Of a stretch of DNA of 64,000 nt, positions 8,816-17,199 are shown piece after piece (position 1 is the stretch's first letter; every line of letters starts with the position of its first letter). Source of the DNA: Arthrobacter sp. H35-D1 (GTDB taxonomy: Bacteria; Actinomycetota; Actinomycetes; Actinomycetales; Micrococcaceae); assembly GCF_030063185.1 (NCBI RefSeq), contig NZ_JASISP010000022.1, positions 1 to 64,000 of the forward strand. Reading direction: 5' to 3'. The notes beneath the pieces are model-generated. The model was not told the origin of the DNA and searched no databases. It was given only the letters and a program-made list of their open reading frames with translations. Position numbers and translations under genes: made by a program.

Positions 8816-8925
8816 TGGCCGTGGCTCGGAACACTCCCGGAACCATTGCTGGCGATACTCGGCGCCGATGCGGCTGGACCCTTCCAAGTCAACTTCGAAT
8901 ATATCGCAGGAATGCCCATGCAAAC

Positions 8926-9150
8926 CGCTTGAAGAGCGGTAAGGATCTGGGTGAAACGATAGTGGTCGCGCACGCCGCCACTCAAGCCGAGCAAGGCTGC
9001 GACATCACTGTTCTCATTGATGACCGCGGGGGCCAAAGGCTTGCCGCTTTCGAGTCCAAAAGCCTGGACCGTCTCAGGACTATCGACTCACAGATGGGGA
9101 GCCTGCGAATAATTACGCCACTGACCGTGCTGGAATGGACAGTAGCCGAA
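8926..9150 (+). pseudogene. Fragment resembling the C-terminal half of a PIN-domain toxin-like protein
   Basis: The frame reads RLKSGKDLGETIVVAHAATQ, then DITVLIDDRGGQRLAAFES and RLRTIDSQMG. A GE(T)xVxAHA helix followed by VLIDDRxGQRLA matches the pattern around the third and fourth acidic residues of PIN nucleases. There is no start codon with a ribosome site and the N-terminal half is absent. The frame then runs antisense into the ABC permease gene that ends at 9160. I regard it as a relic; the family assignment is by pattern memory only. Confidence 0.35.
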
Positions 9151-9159
9151 TTCGAAGCC

Positions 9160-9981
9160 CTAGCCCTTGAACGCGCCTTCGGCCGCGCCCTGGACAACCC
9201 AGCGCTGGGAAATGTAGTAAACAATCAGTACCGGGATGGCCGAAAGCACTGCTCCGGCCATGATTGGTCCATACTGCTGGACGTCACCGGTGCTCATATG
9301 CTGCAGCGCGACAGGGGCCGTCATGACGCTCTGACCCTTGACGAAAGTCAATGCCAGAAAAAGCTCGCCCCATGCCATCATGAATGCCAGAGAGGCCGCC
9401 GTGGCTAGTGCCGGTGCGGAGACTGGCAGCAGAATGCTGATAAGAGTGCGCATGCGTGAAGCGCCGTCAATTGAAGCAGCTTCCTCTAAGTCCGGCGGAA
9501 ATTCGCGGAAGTGGCCCAGAATTAGCCACGTGCAGAGCGGAACGGCAAATGTCAGGTAAACAAGGATCAAGCCAGACAAGGTGTCGGCAAGGCCCAGGTT
9601 TCCAACCACGACACTCAGTGGAATGAAAAGCAAAACCATGGGCGTCAGGTAACTCATGAGGATGAGCTGACTTGCCACGTTGCGGCCCGGGAACTTGAAC
9701 CTGGCGATGGCGTAGGCCGCCAGCACTCCCAGAATCATGGCGAGCAAGGTGGTGACGAGGGCAACGATGAGGCTGTTGCCGATGTTCACAAGGAATTTGT
9801 CGTTGAACAGGACCTTGACATAGTTGTCCAGACTTGACCGCTCGGGCAACCACGACGGCGTCCGGTAGATCGATGAACGCGGCTTCAGCGAGACGATGAT
9901 CATGTAGTAAACAGGCGGCACTACGAGAATGGCAAGAAATACCATGCCGAGAACGGTAGCCAGGCGGCCTTGATTCTTCAT
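9160..9981 (-). CDS. ABC sugar transporter permease (MalG-like)
   Basis: A 273-residue inner-membrane permease with six predicted helices and the EAA loop EEAASIDGASRMRTLISILLP (split here as EEAASIDGAS plus the following helix), which docks on the ATPase. The upstream extension to 10152 is rejected because ATG 9981 has AAGGA eight bases before it and overlaps the stop of the previous gene by one base (TGATG). It is the last gene of the operon binding protein, MalF-like, MalG-like. No ATPase is encoded nearby; actinobacterial importers of this class often share a common MsmK-type ATPase. The downstream side has been cut by mobile DNA. Confidence 0.88.
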   Translation of the reverse strand: MKNQGRLATVLGMVFLAILVVPPVYYMIIVSLKPRSSIYRTPSWLPERSSLDNYVKVLFNDKFLVNIGNSLIVALVTTLLAMILGVLAAYAIARFKFPGRNVASQLILMSYLTPMVLLFIPLSVVVGNLGLADTLSGLILVYLTFAVPLCTWLILGHFREFPPDLEEAASIDGASRMRTLISILLPVSAPALATAASLAFMMAWGELFLALTFVKGQSVMTAPVALQHMSTGDVQQYGPIMAGAVLSAIPVLIVYYISQRWVVQGAAEGAFKG

Positions 9982-10931
9982 CAGGTGTCCTTCTTTCTGC
10001 GGCTGAGCAACATGATGAAAAGAGCCATGACCGGCAGGATCACCACGGCGTACGCGGCAGCTTGGCCGAGCTGACGGCTCTGCAGGCTCAGGAATGACAG
10101 AACAGGGAACGTCATCGTCGTCGTTGACGGTCCGCCCTGGGTCATCAGCCAAATGTTCTCAAATCCGTTAGCTGTCCAAATGGCGGAGATGACTGCGACC
10201 ACGGCAACTGTTGAACGGATCTGCGGAACTGTGATGTTCACGAACTGCTGCCATGCAGAAGCGCCGTCCATTCGGGCTGCTTCGTAAAGTTCCTTGGGAA
10301 TGGTCTGCAAGGCAGCCAGAATCGAGATTGCCCAGAACGGGAATCCGCGCCAGACAGTCGCAAGGACCACCGAAACTCGTGCCCAGTCCGGATCGCTCAG
10401 GAACGGCACGGGACTCGTGAACGTCTCAAGAGCCACGTTGACGGCGCCATAAGGTGATTCAAACATCAGGCGCAGGCCCATGAATGCAACGAAGCCGGGC
10501 ATTGCCCACGGCAACATAACCAGAAGACGCCACAGATTGCGGCCTGGCATGGGCCGGTTGAGGATTACCGCAACCACAGTGCCCAAGACCAGCTTGAGCA
10601 GCAAGGACACGCCAACGATGAGAACCAAGTTTGCTGCCGCCGAAAGGAATCCGGAGTCAGTCGCAAGTCTGGTGTAGTTGTCTAAGCCGATGAAACGGCC
10701 CGGAGAGCCAACCATCCTGTCTGTAAAGCTGTACCAGATCGAGGAAATGGTGGGGTATCCAATAAGGATGACGATGACGGCAACCGCAGGAAGAACCAGC
10801 AGCAAACCCAGCCGGGCTTCCTTGCCGGTGGCGGCAGGGCGCTTTCCCTTGTTCCGTCGTGACGTGCCAGTGGTTCCTGCCGGAGCGTTCGCTTCGGCAG
10901 GAACCACTGCTTGTTCTGATTTAGCTTGCAT
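9981..10931 (-). CDS. ABC sugar transporter permease (MalF-like)
   Basis: A 316-residue permease of carbohydrate uptake transporter family 1. A charged N-terminus (about 40 residues) precedes the first helix at LGLLLVLPAVAVIVILIGYP; the EAA loop is KELYEAARMDGASAWQQF. ATG 10931 overlaps the end of the binding-protein gene by 11 bases, which explains the weak ribosome site: translation is probably coupled. It pairs with the MalG-like permease to form the membrane channel. Confidence 0.88.
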   Translation of the reverse strand: MQAKSEQAVVPAEANAPAGTTGTSRRNKGKRPAATGKEARLGLLLVLPAVAVIVILIGYPTISSIWYSFTDRMVGSPGRFIGLDNYTRLATDSGFLSAAANLVLIVGVSLLLKLVLGTVVAVILNRPMPGRNLWRLLVMLPWAMPGFVAFMGLRLMFESPYGAVNVALETFTSPVPFLSDPDWARVSVVLATVWRGFPFWAISILAALQTIPKELYEAARMDGASAWQQFVNITVPQIRSTVAVVAVISAIWTANGFENIWLMTQGGPSTTTMTFPVLSFLSLQSRQLGQAAAYAVVILPVMALFIMLLSRRKKDT

Positions 10932-12291
10932 GCTGGTTGTATATTGTCTGGCAGGAAGCCTGGGCTTCCGCCATGGCCTTGTCGATGGAAATGTTGTCAA
11001 CAAGCACCCGCTGAACCATGCGTGGCGTTGAGAAAGCGTTCTGGTAATCGGAGTACGCAGCGTTTGCTGTGTCAGGGAAGGCCGGGGCAGTACCCTTGTC
11101 TGCCTGCTCGAGCAATCCGGCGTGAACCGGGCTGTCAGTGAAGACGGGGTACTTCAGCTGTGAATTCAAGACGGGACCGTAGGTCGCGTTCTCCATGAAG
11201 TCGGCCATGTAGGTGTCATCGGCCAGTGCCTTGAAGAGGTCCTGCGCCAGAATCTTGCCGGCATCTGAGGTGCTGGACGGAACCACGCGGTAGCGGGGGT
11301 CAACAGGGGCAACCTGGCCTGCGGGGCCGGCCGGCAGGGCAGAGTAGGCGCTCGCAGCTGCAAGGTCCGGATCATCTGTCTTCATTGATTGGTACACGCT
11401 GCCAGTGTTGACAATGAAAAGCGATTGGCCCGAGGTGAAGGAGTTGTTATCGCCTGCACCGTCCCAAGTGACTACCGACGGCGGGAACTGGCCGTCGTCG
11501 AAGGCGCCCTTGATCCACGTCAGGAACGTTGCCGTTTCCGGGGTGTCGATGGTGCACTGCTTGCCAGCGTCGTCAGCGACCCTGCCGCCGAATGACTGCA
11601 TCATTGACGTGGTCAGGTTGCCGTCAAGGACATTAGAGAGCGCAAAGCCCATGCCATAGGTCTTGGGCGGGTCTTGGGCTGCCTTGGACTGGGCAAGAAG
11701 CTCATCCCATGTCTTCGGCGGGGTGTCGAATCCCTTTTCTTTCAGGAGGTCTGCGCGGCTGAACAGCACATTGCCGAAGAAGCCGAACGGGACGCCGAAG
11801 ATTTTGTCTCCAAAGCTCTTGGCTTTGGTCGCGGCGTCAATTGAGTCTAACCAGCCCTCGTGGGCAGCTCCGACAGCAGCATATGCTTCCGGGACAGGCG
11901 ATAGCTGGCCACCGGTGGCCATGGTGGACATCAGGTCATACGGTACGGTCATGGCGGTGGGAAGCGATTTGGCTTCGATGGCCCCGGAGGTCTGCTGGAC
12001 AACTTCGTTTTGGTTTACTTTGACAACTTCAGTTTTGATGCCGAGGTTGTCCCCCCAAGCCTTGATGCGTGCGGCTTCGAGGTCATTGCTGGATTCTGGG
12101 AAGGTCAGTCCAATCCAGTAGGTGAAATTGCCCTTGAAATCCTTGGCGGCTTGGGCCACCTCGGCCGACGGGGTCCCCAATCCTTCAGCAGCAACGGCAT
12201 CGGTGTTTGAGGTGCCGGACGAACAGCCCGTGGCCAGCAAAGCGAAGGCTGCCAGGACGCCAAGTCCTTTGATTTTCCTAGAGTGACGCAT
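10921..12291 (-). CDS. Extracellular sugar-binding lipoprotein of an ABC importer
   Basis: A 456-residue family 1 solute-binding protein. The signal peptide ends in the lipobox LLATGC, so Cys23 should be lipidated and anchor the protein outside the membrane. AAAGGA lies nine bases before ATG 12291. Being next to an idonate-type dehydrogenase, a FadR/GntR regulator and a KDPG-aldolase-like gene, it most likely binds a hexonate or related sugar acid; the binding pocket cannot be read from the sequence. Confidence 0.85.
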   Translation of the reverse strand: MRHSRKIKGLGVLAAFALLATGCSSGTSNTDAVAAEGLGTPSAEVAQAAKDFKGNFTYWIGLTFPESSNDLEAARIKAWGDNLGIKTEVVKVNQNEVVQQTSGAIEAKSLPTAMTVPYDLMSTMATGGQLSPVPEAYAAVGAAHEGWLDSIDAATKAKSFGDKIFGVPFGFFGNVLFSRADLLKEKGFDTPPKTWDELLAQSKAAQDPPKTYGMGFALSNVLDGNLTTSMMQSFGGRVADDAGKQCTIDTPETATFLTWIKGAFDDGQFPPSVVTWDGAGDNNSFTSGQSLFIVNTGSVYQSMKTDDPDLAAASAYSALPAGPAGQVAPVDPRYRVVPSSTSDAGKILAQDLFKALADDTYMADFMENATYGPVLNSQLKYPVFTDSPVHAGLLEQADKGTAPAFPDTANAAYSDYQNAFSTPRMVQRVLVDNISIDKAMAEAQASCQTIYNQHAS

Positions 12292-12329
12292 CTTTGTGTC
12301 CTTTTCCTAGTTGTGTTCTGAAGAGAGCT

Positions 12330-13379
12330 TTAGCCGGTGAACTGAATGTGCACCTTGAGCGGAGAGTCACCAGTTTTAGGAGGTTCAAAAACCTCCAGGA
12401 TTCTTTGGATCGGCACTGTCTGTTCCACGAGCCAAGAGATGTCCAGCTGGTTCTCGGTCAGAAACTCAAGTGCCGGTTTCAGCCCGCCAGCAAAGCGCAG
12501 CGTGGAGGTGACCCAGGATTCCGCCTGGGTAACGTATTTGTGCGGAATACCAATACTCGCGGGCAGGTTCCCTACCAGCACTACATGTCCTGTGCCAGGG
12601 CAGGCCGCCAGCAGAGCGAGTTCCACTCCTGCAGGATGGCCAGACGCGTCAAATACGACGTCGTAGTAGCTTCCCTGGGCGAAGCCGGCTTTCAGCTCGT
12701 TTTCGCTCAGTGCGTAGTCGGCGCCATGTTGGACGGCTGTGCCGGCGCGGCGCTCACTGACATCAGTGACAGTGACGGAAGTGGCTCCTAGCGCCTGTGC
12801 GGCTTGGGCTGTGAGCTGCCCAATTGCCCCTCCCCCCACAACCAGCACCAATTTACCGGCAACCGGGGTCTTTCGTGCCGCATGCAAGGCAACTGCCATC
12901 GGTTCAAGCAAGGCACCTTCGGCAAGGGTGATTCCCTTCGGCAATGGCAGGACATGTGTGGCGGGAATGGCTAGATATTCCTGGAGCGCCCCATCCCGGT
13001 GCGGTGTGACTGCGGCCGAACCAAGGTAGCGAGTGTGCTGACATAGATTGTCGAATCCGCTCTTGCATTGCTCGCACTGCCCACAGGAAAGGCCGGGGAT
13101 CAGAGCAACTGCCGTACCCGGAACAAGTCCGCGGACGCCGTCTCCCAGCCCTGCGATGGTGCCGCTTACCTCGTGTCCCAAGACCAAGGGCGCGTTGATG
13201 GCGTAGGAAGATGTGCCCTGGAAATATGCGGTGTCCGATCCGCAAATGCCCACGGTGTGAATTTTTACCAGGACCTCGCCCGCCGCAGGGATGGGTCGCG
13301 TGCGGCGTTGCAGTTGTAATTCCCCTGGTCCCGTGAGCACTGCCACGGTCTGGGTTGTGGCTGAAGCAGTAAGTGGCAT
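12330..13379 (-). CDS. Zinc-dependent dehydrogenase, L-idonate 5-dehydrogenase-like
   Basis: A 349-residue medium-chain, zinc-containing alcohol dehydrogenase. Catalytic zinc motifs are GICGSDTAYF and GHEVSG; the structural zinc site is complete (CGQCEQCKSGFDNLC, four Cys). The NAD(P)-binding glycine motif is VVGGGAIGQL. The SYAINAPLVLGHEV segment is closest to L-idonate 5-dehydrogenases and polyol dehydrogenases in my memory of the family. No Shine-Dalgarno is visible before ATG 13379, so the mRNA may be leaderless. The gene is divergent from the regulator at 13519 and sits 38 bases upstream of the ABC operon, with which it is probably cotranscribed. It would oxidise an imported sugar acid to its 5-keto form. 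Confidence 0.8.
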   Translation of the reverse strand: MPLTASATTQTVAVLTGPGELQLQRRTRPIPAAGEVLVKIHTVGICGSDTAYFQGTSSYAINAPLVLGHEVSGTIAGLGDGVRGLVPGTAVALIPGLSCGQCEQCKSGFDNLCQHTRYLGSAAVTPHRDGALQEYLAIPATHVLPLPKGITLAEGALLEPMAVALHAARKTPVAGKLVLVVGGGAIGQLTAQAAQALGATSVTVTDVSERRAGTAVQHGADYALSENELKAGFAQGSYYDVVFDASGHPAGVELALLAACPGTGHVVLVGNLPASIGIPHKYVTQAESWVTSTLRFAGGLKPALEFLTENQLDISWLVEQTVPIQRILEVFEPPKTGDSPLKVHIQFTG

Positions 13380-13407
13380 GAGTCACAAGTTACAGCAAAC
13401 CTATCAG

Positions 13408-13428
13408 CCTGTCAACCTATGTGACAGG
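13408..13428. promoter_or_regulatory. Perfect inverted repeat, probable FadR/GntR operator
   Basis: CCTGTCA-N7-TGACAGG lies between the divergent dehydrogenase and regulator genes, 29 bases upstream of the dehydrogenase ATG. Perfect 7-base arms in this position are a typical operator. Binding by the adjacent FadR-type protein would couple control of the uptake and oxidation genes to autoregulation. Confidence 0.6.
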
Positions 13429-13518
13429 TAGAAAGTGACTGGTTATGATTGGGTAATGGAGTAACTCCATATTCATTTGCACCTCCACTTTGGTGAGGTG
13501 AATTTCCAAGGGGGATGC

Positions 13519-14292
13519 GTGCATACGCCATTGACTCGCACCAAACTCAGTCTGCAGATCTTCGATGTCATGATTGCGCACATCATTGACAATGATTTAC
13601 AGCCAGGCAGCGCATTGCCGTCCACAGCTGCGCTGTGCGAACAGTTTGCCACGAGCCGGCCAGTGGTTCGCGAGGCACTGAGCGCGTTGGAAGCAGTGGG
13701 CTTGGTCGAGGTACGCAATGGCCGAAATGCTGTCGTGAAGGAACTCGATGGCCACCTGATCAAGCTGTTTCTGTCAAGAGTCCTGCATAACAACAAGCGG
13801 CCCCTGACCGACATGATGGACGTACGCATACCCTTGGAGATCCAGGCCGCACGGCTAGCGGCCGAACGTGCTTCCGCCGAAGACCACCAGATCATTGATG
13901 AACTGCTTCTCCAAATGGATGAATCGTTGCTCGACACTGTCGGCTACCCGCTTCTGGACATCGCTTTTCATTTGGCTATCGCAAGGGCTACCGGAAACGG
14001 AGCGCTTGAATGGTTTAGCGACGCCTTGAGGCACGAGCTGACAACGGTGATGGTTGAGGTCCGACGCTACCGTGAAGTAAATGATCTGGTGGGTGACGAA
14101 CAGCGCCAGCACCGCAAGATTGCCGCCGCTATCCGTGCCGGAAATGTCGAAGCAGCGGAATTGGCCATGCGCGAGCACATGAAGTCTGCCGAACGTTACG
14201 TGCAAATGATCGAGGAATCACTGTTTGAGGTAGGTGAAGGAACCCTTCTGGAGGTTCTGGAAGCGCGCGTCCTTGACGTCCCAAACCCCTAG
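13519..14292 (+). CDS. FadR-subfamily GntR transcriptional regulator
   Basis: A 257-residue regulator. The winged helix at residues about 10-75 contains LQPGSALPSTAALCEQFATS and RPVVREALSALEAVGLVEV. The C-terminal FCD domain is all-helical and keeps the metal-binding pattern (D...H in DIAFHLAIA, then H in REHMKSAERY). GTG 13519 is preferred over the upstream ATG 13477 because AAGGGGG lies just before it. FCD-type regulators near sugar-acid genes commonly respond to hexuronates, hexonates or keto acids, in agreement with the neighbours. Confidence 0.87.
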   Translation: MHTPLTRTKLSLQIFDVMIAHIIDNDLQPGSALPSTAALCEQFATSRPVVREALSALEAVGLVEVRNGRNAVVKELDGHLIKLFLSRVLHNNKRPLTDMMDVRIPLEIQAARLAAERASAEDHQIIDELLLQMDESLLDTVGYPLLDIAFHLAIARATGNGALEWFSDALRHELTTVMVEVRRYREVNDLVGDEQRQHRKIAAAIRAGNVEAAELAMREHMKSAERYVQMIEESLFEVGEGTLLEVLEARVLDVPNP

Positions 14293-14350
14293 GCGATGAT
14301 CTGCCCACAGACAGCTCACGATCAATCTCAGGACATCTCTGGAAAAATCT

Positions 14351-14863
14351 ATGTCGATGCCCAGCATCATAGCTACAAGCCAACCTGGCCGTCCCTCGGC
14401 ATTGAACATCCTGATGCAGAATCGGATTGATGCAGTCCTTCGGGTAAGTCTTGCACGTGAATACCGCCCGAGCGTCCAAGCGATCGTTGATGACGGAGAT
14501 GTGAGTATAGAACTGGCTCTCAACACTGAAGGTGTCATGCAAAGACTCCCGGAACTGCGGGCAGAGTTTGGCGCTGGCGTGGAAATCAGGGTCGGCACAC
14601 TTACAACGATCGAGCAGACGCATGCTGCCATGGATGTGGGAGCCAATTACCTCGTCACGCCCACAACCCGTCCAGCGATCCTCGACTCGGCAGGACGACG
14701 AGGCATTCGCATTTTCCCAGAGGCTCAACGCCAACCATCATTTGCCGTTGGGCGCAGTCAGCAGAACACCACCGGCTTGGGGAACGACTGCGTTTCGTCA
14801 ACTTTAAGTCGGCCGTTCGGCGCTAAGAATCCTGCCATGTGGGCATGGTTTCCTGCCGTTTGA
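14351..14863 (+). pseudogene. Truncated KDPG/KHG-aldolase-like gene
   Basis: Residues about 18-110 match the first half of 2-dehydro-3-deoxy-phosphogluconate aldolases: a strand with AVLRV, ALNTEGVMQRLPELRAEFG, then VRVGTLT-like IRVGTLTTIEQTHAAMDVG and ANYLVTP. The Glu of the LNTEG motif is present. After about position 14690 the similarity ends, so the Schiff-base Lys and the C-terminal half of the barrel are missing; the remaining frame to 14863 is unrelated. The break coincides with IS21 remnants from 14872. The intact gene would have completed the sugar-acid pathway by splitting a keto-deoxy-sugar phosphate to pyruvate and an aldehyde. Confidence 0.6.
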
Positions 14864-14871
14864 GCGGTTGC

Positions 14872-15118
14872 TTATTTCATCAGGGCATCCTTGACCCGAT
14901 AGGACTCGCCGCGGAACAGGAGGAGTCGTCCGTGATGGACGATTCCGTCGATGACGGCGGCGGCCATGGTGTCATCGCCGAATACGGTTCCCCAGCGGGA
15001 GAACTCGAGGTTGGTGGTGATGATCAGGCTACGTTTCTCGTAGCCGTCGGCGATGACTTGGAACAGGAGCCTTGGCTCCCTCGGTATCGATCGGCAGGTA
15101 GCCTAGCTCGTCAATCTA
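14872..15118 (-). pseudogene. IstB (IS21 helper ATPase) fragment, minus strand
   Basis: The minus strand encodes the C-terminal part of an IstB protein: IDELGYLPIDTEGAK, a one-base frameshift near 15075, then LLFQVIADGYEKRSLIITT and FGDDTMAAAVIDGIVHHG, ending RVKDALMK with TAA at 14872-14874. The N-terminal ATPase half, including Walker A, is missing. It stops exactly at an inverted repeat, beyond which a second IstB fragment runs the other way. Confidence 0.75.
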
Positions 15119-15144
15119 TGCGGATGTCGGCATAGATTGACGAG
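15107..15144. repeat. Inverted repeat joining two IstB fragments head to head
   Basis: CTCGTCAATCTATG (15107-15120), a 10-base spacer, then CATAGATTGACGAG (15131-15144): a perfect 14-base inverted repeat. Each arm is the start of the conserved IDE motif of a different IstB gene; outside the arms the two genes differ. It marks a rearrangement joint. Confidence 0.8.
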
Positions 15145-15378
15145 GTCGGCTACATGCCCTTTGACCAAGACGCCGAGAATCTGTTCTTCCAACTCTTCTC
15201 AGGTCGCTGCGAACACGCCTCGATGATCCTGACCTCGAACCTGCCCTGCGCACGAGGGGGAGACGTCTTCGGAGACCTGACCATCGCCTCAGCCATGATC
15301 GACAGAATCGTCCACCACGCCGGCGTCATCAGCTACCGGCTACGAAAACACCAAACCATCGACACTACGACGCAATAG
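15136..15378 (+). pseudogene. IstB (IS21 helper ATPase) fragment, plus strand
   Basis: The frame reads IDEVGYMPFDQDAENLFFQL, then SMILTSNLPCARGGDVFGD and IDRIVHHAGVISYRL, ending at TAG 15376-15378. This is the C-terminal half of an IstB ATPase from a different IS21 element than the minus-strand copy. Walker A is missing and the codon before IDE is a stop, so the gene is dead. Confidence 0.75.
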
Positions 15379-15392
15379 AAAAACACAACCAG

Positions 15393-15437
15393 TGGTCCTA
15401 TTTTCAAACGGCACTACTGGACCTATTTTCGACTGGC
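15393..15437. repeat. IS21-type terminal direct repeats
   Basis: TGGTCCTATTTTCAAACGGC (15393-15412) and TGGACCTATTTTCGACTGGC (15418-15437) are 16 of 20 identical. IS21 elements carry such multiple repeats inside their ends, so this marks the right end of the element that supplied the plus-strand IstB fragment. Confidence 0.65.
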
Positions 15438-15559
15438 GTCAACAGATCGCGTGACGTAGACTCACGCACGTTCGGGCATGTCGCCGGTGATCCTGCAAAA
15501 CTAGCGCCCAACCCGACTGCGCTATTGTCCCGACAATAAATCAATCGAAGGAATTCACC

Positions 15560-16234
15560 GTGCCTGTCATCGCCATCATCGGAGCTGGACCAGGACTCGG
15601 AGCGGCAGTCGCGCGAAGGTTTGGCCGCGAAGGCTTCTCTATAGCACTGATTTCCAGGAACCAGTCGAAGCTTGACGTCATGGCCGAGGAGCTTACGGCA
15701 GGCGGCTTGACTGCGCGTGGTTACGCCGCGGACGTGCTGGTCCCGTCGGAGCTTGAGGGCGCCCTTGCGCGTGCCGCGGCCGAGCTGGGATCCATCACCA
15801 CGTTGCAGTACAGCCCGCTCCCGTCGCGTGAATACCTCAAGCCCGTGCTCGAGATGAGTCCTGAGCTGGCGATGGAGGCATTGCGCTTCTCGGCTCTCGG
15901 GCTCGTTCATGCGGTGCGTACGGTGCTACCAGCGATGCGTCAAGCAGGAAGCGGAAGCGTCATCCTGATCAACGGAGGAACCTCGGTGAAGGCGCGCGCC
16001 GACTTCGCCGGCACATCGCTCGCTTTCCCGGCCGAGAGCGCCTACGGTGAGATGCTTCACGACGCGCTCGAAGTTGACAGCATCCGAGTCGCACAACTCG
16101 TGATCCCCGGGGGCATTCCTAAGCTTCAGCTTCCCAACGGCATTGACGACGTCGCCGATCGCATTTGGAGCCTCCACGCCGTTGCGGGTCCGTTCCGCAC
16201 CATGCTCATCCCGCTCGAGGATGGCAGGGAGTAG
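15560..16234 (+). CDS. Atypical SDR-family oxidoreductase
   Basis: A 224-residue Rossmann protein with the N-terminal cofactor motif IAIIGAGPGLGAAVARRF, using GAGPG in place of the usual TGxxxGxG. The normal catalytic YxxxK is missing: the equivalent region reads SAYGEMLHDALEV. It may have lost dehydrogenase activity or use other residues. GTG 15560 has GAAGGA eight bases before it. It is related in style to the SDR at 26314. The gene lies between IS remnants with about 120 bases upstream, so it may have arrived with mobile DNA. Confidence 0.72.
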   Translation: MPVIAIIGAGPGLGAAVARRFGREGFSIALISRNQSKLDVMAEELTAGGLTARGYAADVLVPSELEGALARAAAELGSITTLQYSPLPSREYLKPVLEMSPELAMEALRFSALGLVHAVRTVLPAMRQAGSGSVILINGGTSVKARADFAGTSLAFPAESAYGEMLHDALEVDSIRVAQLVIPGGIPKLQLPNGIDDVADRIWSLHAVAGPFRTMLIPLEDGRE

Positions 16235-16364
16235 CGGCACTATCGACGTCGGCCATGTTTGCTGCCCCATCGTTACGTCCTCCCTTATATGGGAGCCGAA
16301 AGGGCAACATGCTGTTTGCCGCTGACAGAACAACTGTCAAGCACGGGGTTTGGTGGAGGGTTTT

Positions 16365-16580
16365 TTAGACCCGTTCCAGCGTTTTGGGGGCGGGTAGATT
16401 TGAGTAGTGGTTGGCGTCTGCTTCGACTGGCGGGGTGTATCCGATTTCTCCGTGGAGTCGTCGGTGGGTGCACCAGTCGATGTATTCAGCAACGGCTATT
16501 GCAAGGCCGTTGATGCTTGTCCAGGGCTCTTTGCTCCTGATCAGTTCAGCGTTGAAGAGTGCACTGAGGGCTTCGGCCAT
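16365..16580 (-). pseudogene. IS3-family transposase, C-terminal fragment
   Basis: The fragment reads MAEALSALFNAELIRSK, then AVAEYIDWCTHRRLHGEIG and TPPVEADANHY, the C-terminal end of the integrase core of IS3-family OrfB. The Glu of the DDE triad (MAEALSALFNAE) is at the start of what remains; everything upstream is missing. Confidence 0.75.
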
Positions 16581-16584
16581 GGCG

Positions 16585-16956
16585 TTATCTTAGCTTTAGC
16601 CGGCTAATAGTTGGTGGTGCTGCGCCATAACCGGCTAATTGTGAAGGCCTATTGCGGTGTGATGTGTGGTCTGCCTTCGAGTTGTCGGAGGCGTCTTCTT
16701 GGTTGCGGACCCGTGCGGCTAGTGTGTCTATGAGTGCCCCCAGACGGGTGATCTCGATGGAGAGATTCTTCCCAGCGTCCAGGTGTGTTTCGGCGATGCT
16801 TTGGTGGATGATTTCGCGTGCGGCCGCGTTGCGGTAGCGGCGTGAGCGCGGGATGCCTAGCTGGGCTGCTATCGCGGTGATGTTGATCCGGGAGCCCTAG
16901 CTGGCGGGCTGGTGCAGGGCTGTTTCGAGTTGCTCATTCAATGGTTCTGTATTCAT
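16585..16956 (-). pseudogene. Tn554-like accessory protein (DUF6262/TnpC-like) with in-frame stop
   Basis: From ATG 16956 the frame reads MNTEPLNEQLETALHQPAS, then TAG at 16897-16899, then GSRINITAIAAQLGIPRSRR and later LSIEITRLGALIDTLAARVR. Small helix-turn-helix plus coiled-coil proteins of this kind accompany paired tyrosine recombinases in Tn554-like transposons. The stop codon breaks it after 19 residues; the frame otherwise stays open to 16585. Confidence 0.5.
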
Positions 16957-17105
16957 GCTGTGCTGGTTTCCTTGAATGAGTAGGTCGAGCTGTTTGACCA
17001 AGGCGTGGTGCCTTCGTGCTTCGCTGTCCCAGCCGCGCCCGATGGCGTCCTGGGCCAGCAGGGCGGCGTCTTTGCGTTGGGCTTGAAGGACTGGGAGGTT
17101 GCTGT
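16957..17105 (-). pseudogene. Possible C-terminal remnant of a Tn554-like recombinase
   Basis: The frame immediately upstream of the TnpC-like protein reads LPVLQAQRKDAALLAQDAIG, then RRHHALVKQLDLLIQGN. A C-terminal helical segment of this form follows the catalytic domain in some transposon recombinases. No catalytic residues are visible. The assignment rests mainly on position next to the TnpC-like gene. Confidence 0.35.
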
Positions 17106-17199
17106 TCTCAGTGCGGAAGCTGGGGAAATGCCCACAAGTATTCGCTTAGGGCCGATTTCTAGTGATCGTTGCAACGCCCGCCCACGTCGTCGCAACAGA

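Noticed and set aside
9982-10152. N-terminal extension of the MalG-like permease
   Set aside because: It lies inside the MalF-like gene; ATG 9981 has a proper ribosome site and the usual one-base stop/start overlap.
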